DNA of 5,600 nt. It comes from JBPCRW01 sp050996405 (GTDB lineage Bacteria; Acidobacteriota; Blastocatellia; Pyrinomonadales; Pyrinomonadaceae). Within the stretch, counting starts at the first letter, position 1. Each line of letters starts with the position of its first letter. The notes beneath the pieces are model-generated. The model saw only the letters and a program-made list of their open reading frames with translations, had not been told where the DNA came from and ran no database searches. Made by a program: the position numbers and the translations under genes. The stretch spans positions 1-5,600 of the forward strand of contig JBPCRW010000152.1 in NCBI GenBank assembly GCA_050996405.1, read 5' to 3'. Positions 5,288 through 5,600 of the stretch are shown piece by piece.

Positions 5288-5600
5288 CAAAAAACTTTAG
5301 CCGAAAATTCCCGACTCTTTGGGCGCGTATGCGAGACTCTCGGCACGGCGCGTAAATTCTATGAAACTGATTTTATAGCGACAAATTCCTATAGCCAGGC
5401 GGGAAGAAGATTGTCTGATTTACAGGTTTTCTTACCCGGAAAGAATTTTTGCAATATTTAAGCTTTATGCGAAGGAATTTCTGTAGAGAAAGCGGATACC
5501 AAAAATGGGACGGATTGGATAAAAAGTGGAGAGGTTTTAAAATTGCTAAAAATAAGACTTTTAATTGCAACAATTATAACTATCTTTGAGTCCGACCTCC
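5288..5600. repeat. Right arm of the long imperfect inverted repeat (partner 1-309)
   Basis: These 313 bases are the inverted counterpart of the left arm, with the differences given there. The inner edge falls exactly at the IS1 end, so the arm has been cut by IS1. The left copy continues inward past this point with sequence (from 310) that is absent here. The frame at 5373-5573 on the minus strand is the mirror of the one in the left arm and is not supported as a gene. Confidence 0.95.

Overview
The window reads as a short plasmid-like gene module that has been heavily worked over by insertion sequences. Protein families and ribosome binding sites are bacterial; base composition is mixed, with GC-richer coding regions and AT-rich outer arms. 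The IS1-family transposase is of the kind found in Cyanobacteria, Acidobacteriota and other environmental bacteria, but I cannot assign a phylum from the sequence alone.

Layout. Positions 1-309 and 5288-5600 are inverted copies of one sequence. Only two substitutions and two small indels separate them, and their outermost 127 bp are identical. Inside the left arm is a short border with an IS-end-like look (310-343). It is followed directly by a reading frame with no start codon (344-958) that ends in a ribbon-helix-helix-like DNA-binding domain. That frame overlaps by four bases a D12-class DNA adenine methyltransferase (955-1890). After a 134-bp spacer holding a 7-bp dyad comes a 502-residue protein (2025-3533). 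It has a DxD motif, a G-N-C-H motif and a 'YPQP...RLPLG' segment suggesting an archaeo-eukaryotic-primase (AEP)-type replication initiator, followed by a winged-helix-like region and a C-terminal helix-turn-helix. Its 3' end carries two 30-bp direct repeats. The -1 frame beyond its stop still looks coding (to 3640).

Positions 3641-3974 are non-coding. They hold two 20-bp direct repeats, each with a dyad, then a perfect 14-bp hairpin in AT-rich DNA; this could be a replication origin or control region. The rest, on the minus strand, is mobile: the C-terminal half of an IS630-family transposase (3975-4515), and a 772-bp IS1-family element (4516-5287) with terminal repeats, insA, a canonical A AAA AAC slippage site and an insB broken by a frameshift. 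The IS1 end coincides exactly with the inner edge of the right arm, and no target duplication is seen.

Interpretation. The regulator remnant, methyltransferase and primase-like initiator lie head to tail and probably derive from a plasmid or integrated plasmid. Inverted copies of a longer repeat, perhaps an IS, flank it like a composite transposon. IS1 apparently entered near the right copy and deleted neighbouring DNA. The exact 127-bp terminal identity suggests that the window is one assembly-graph segment and that the true repeats run on outside it.
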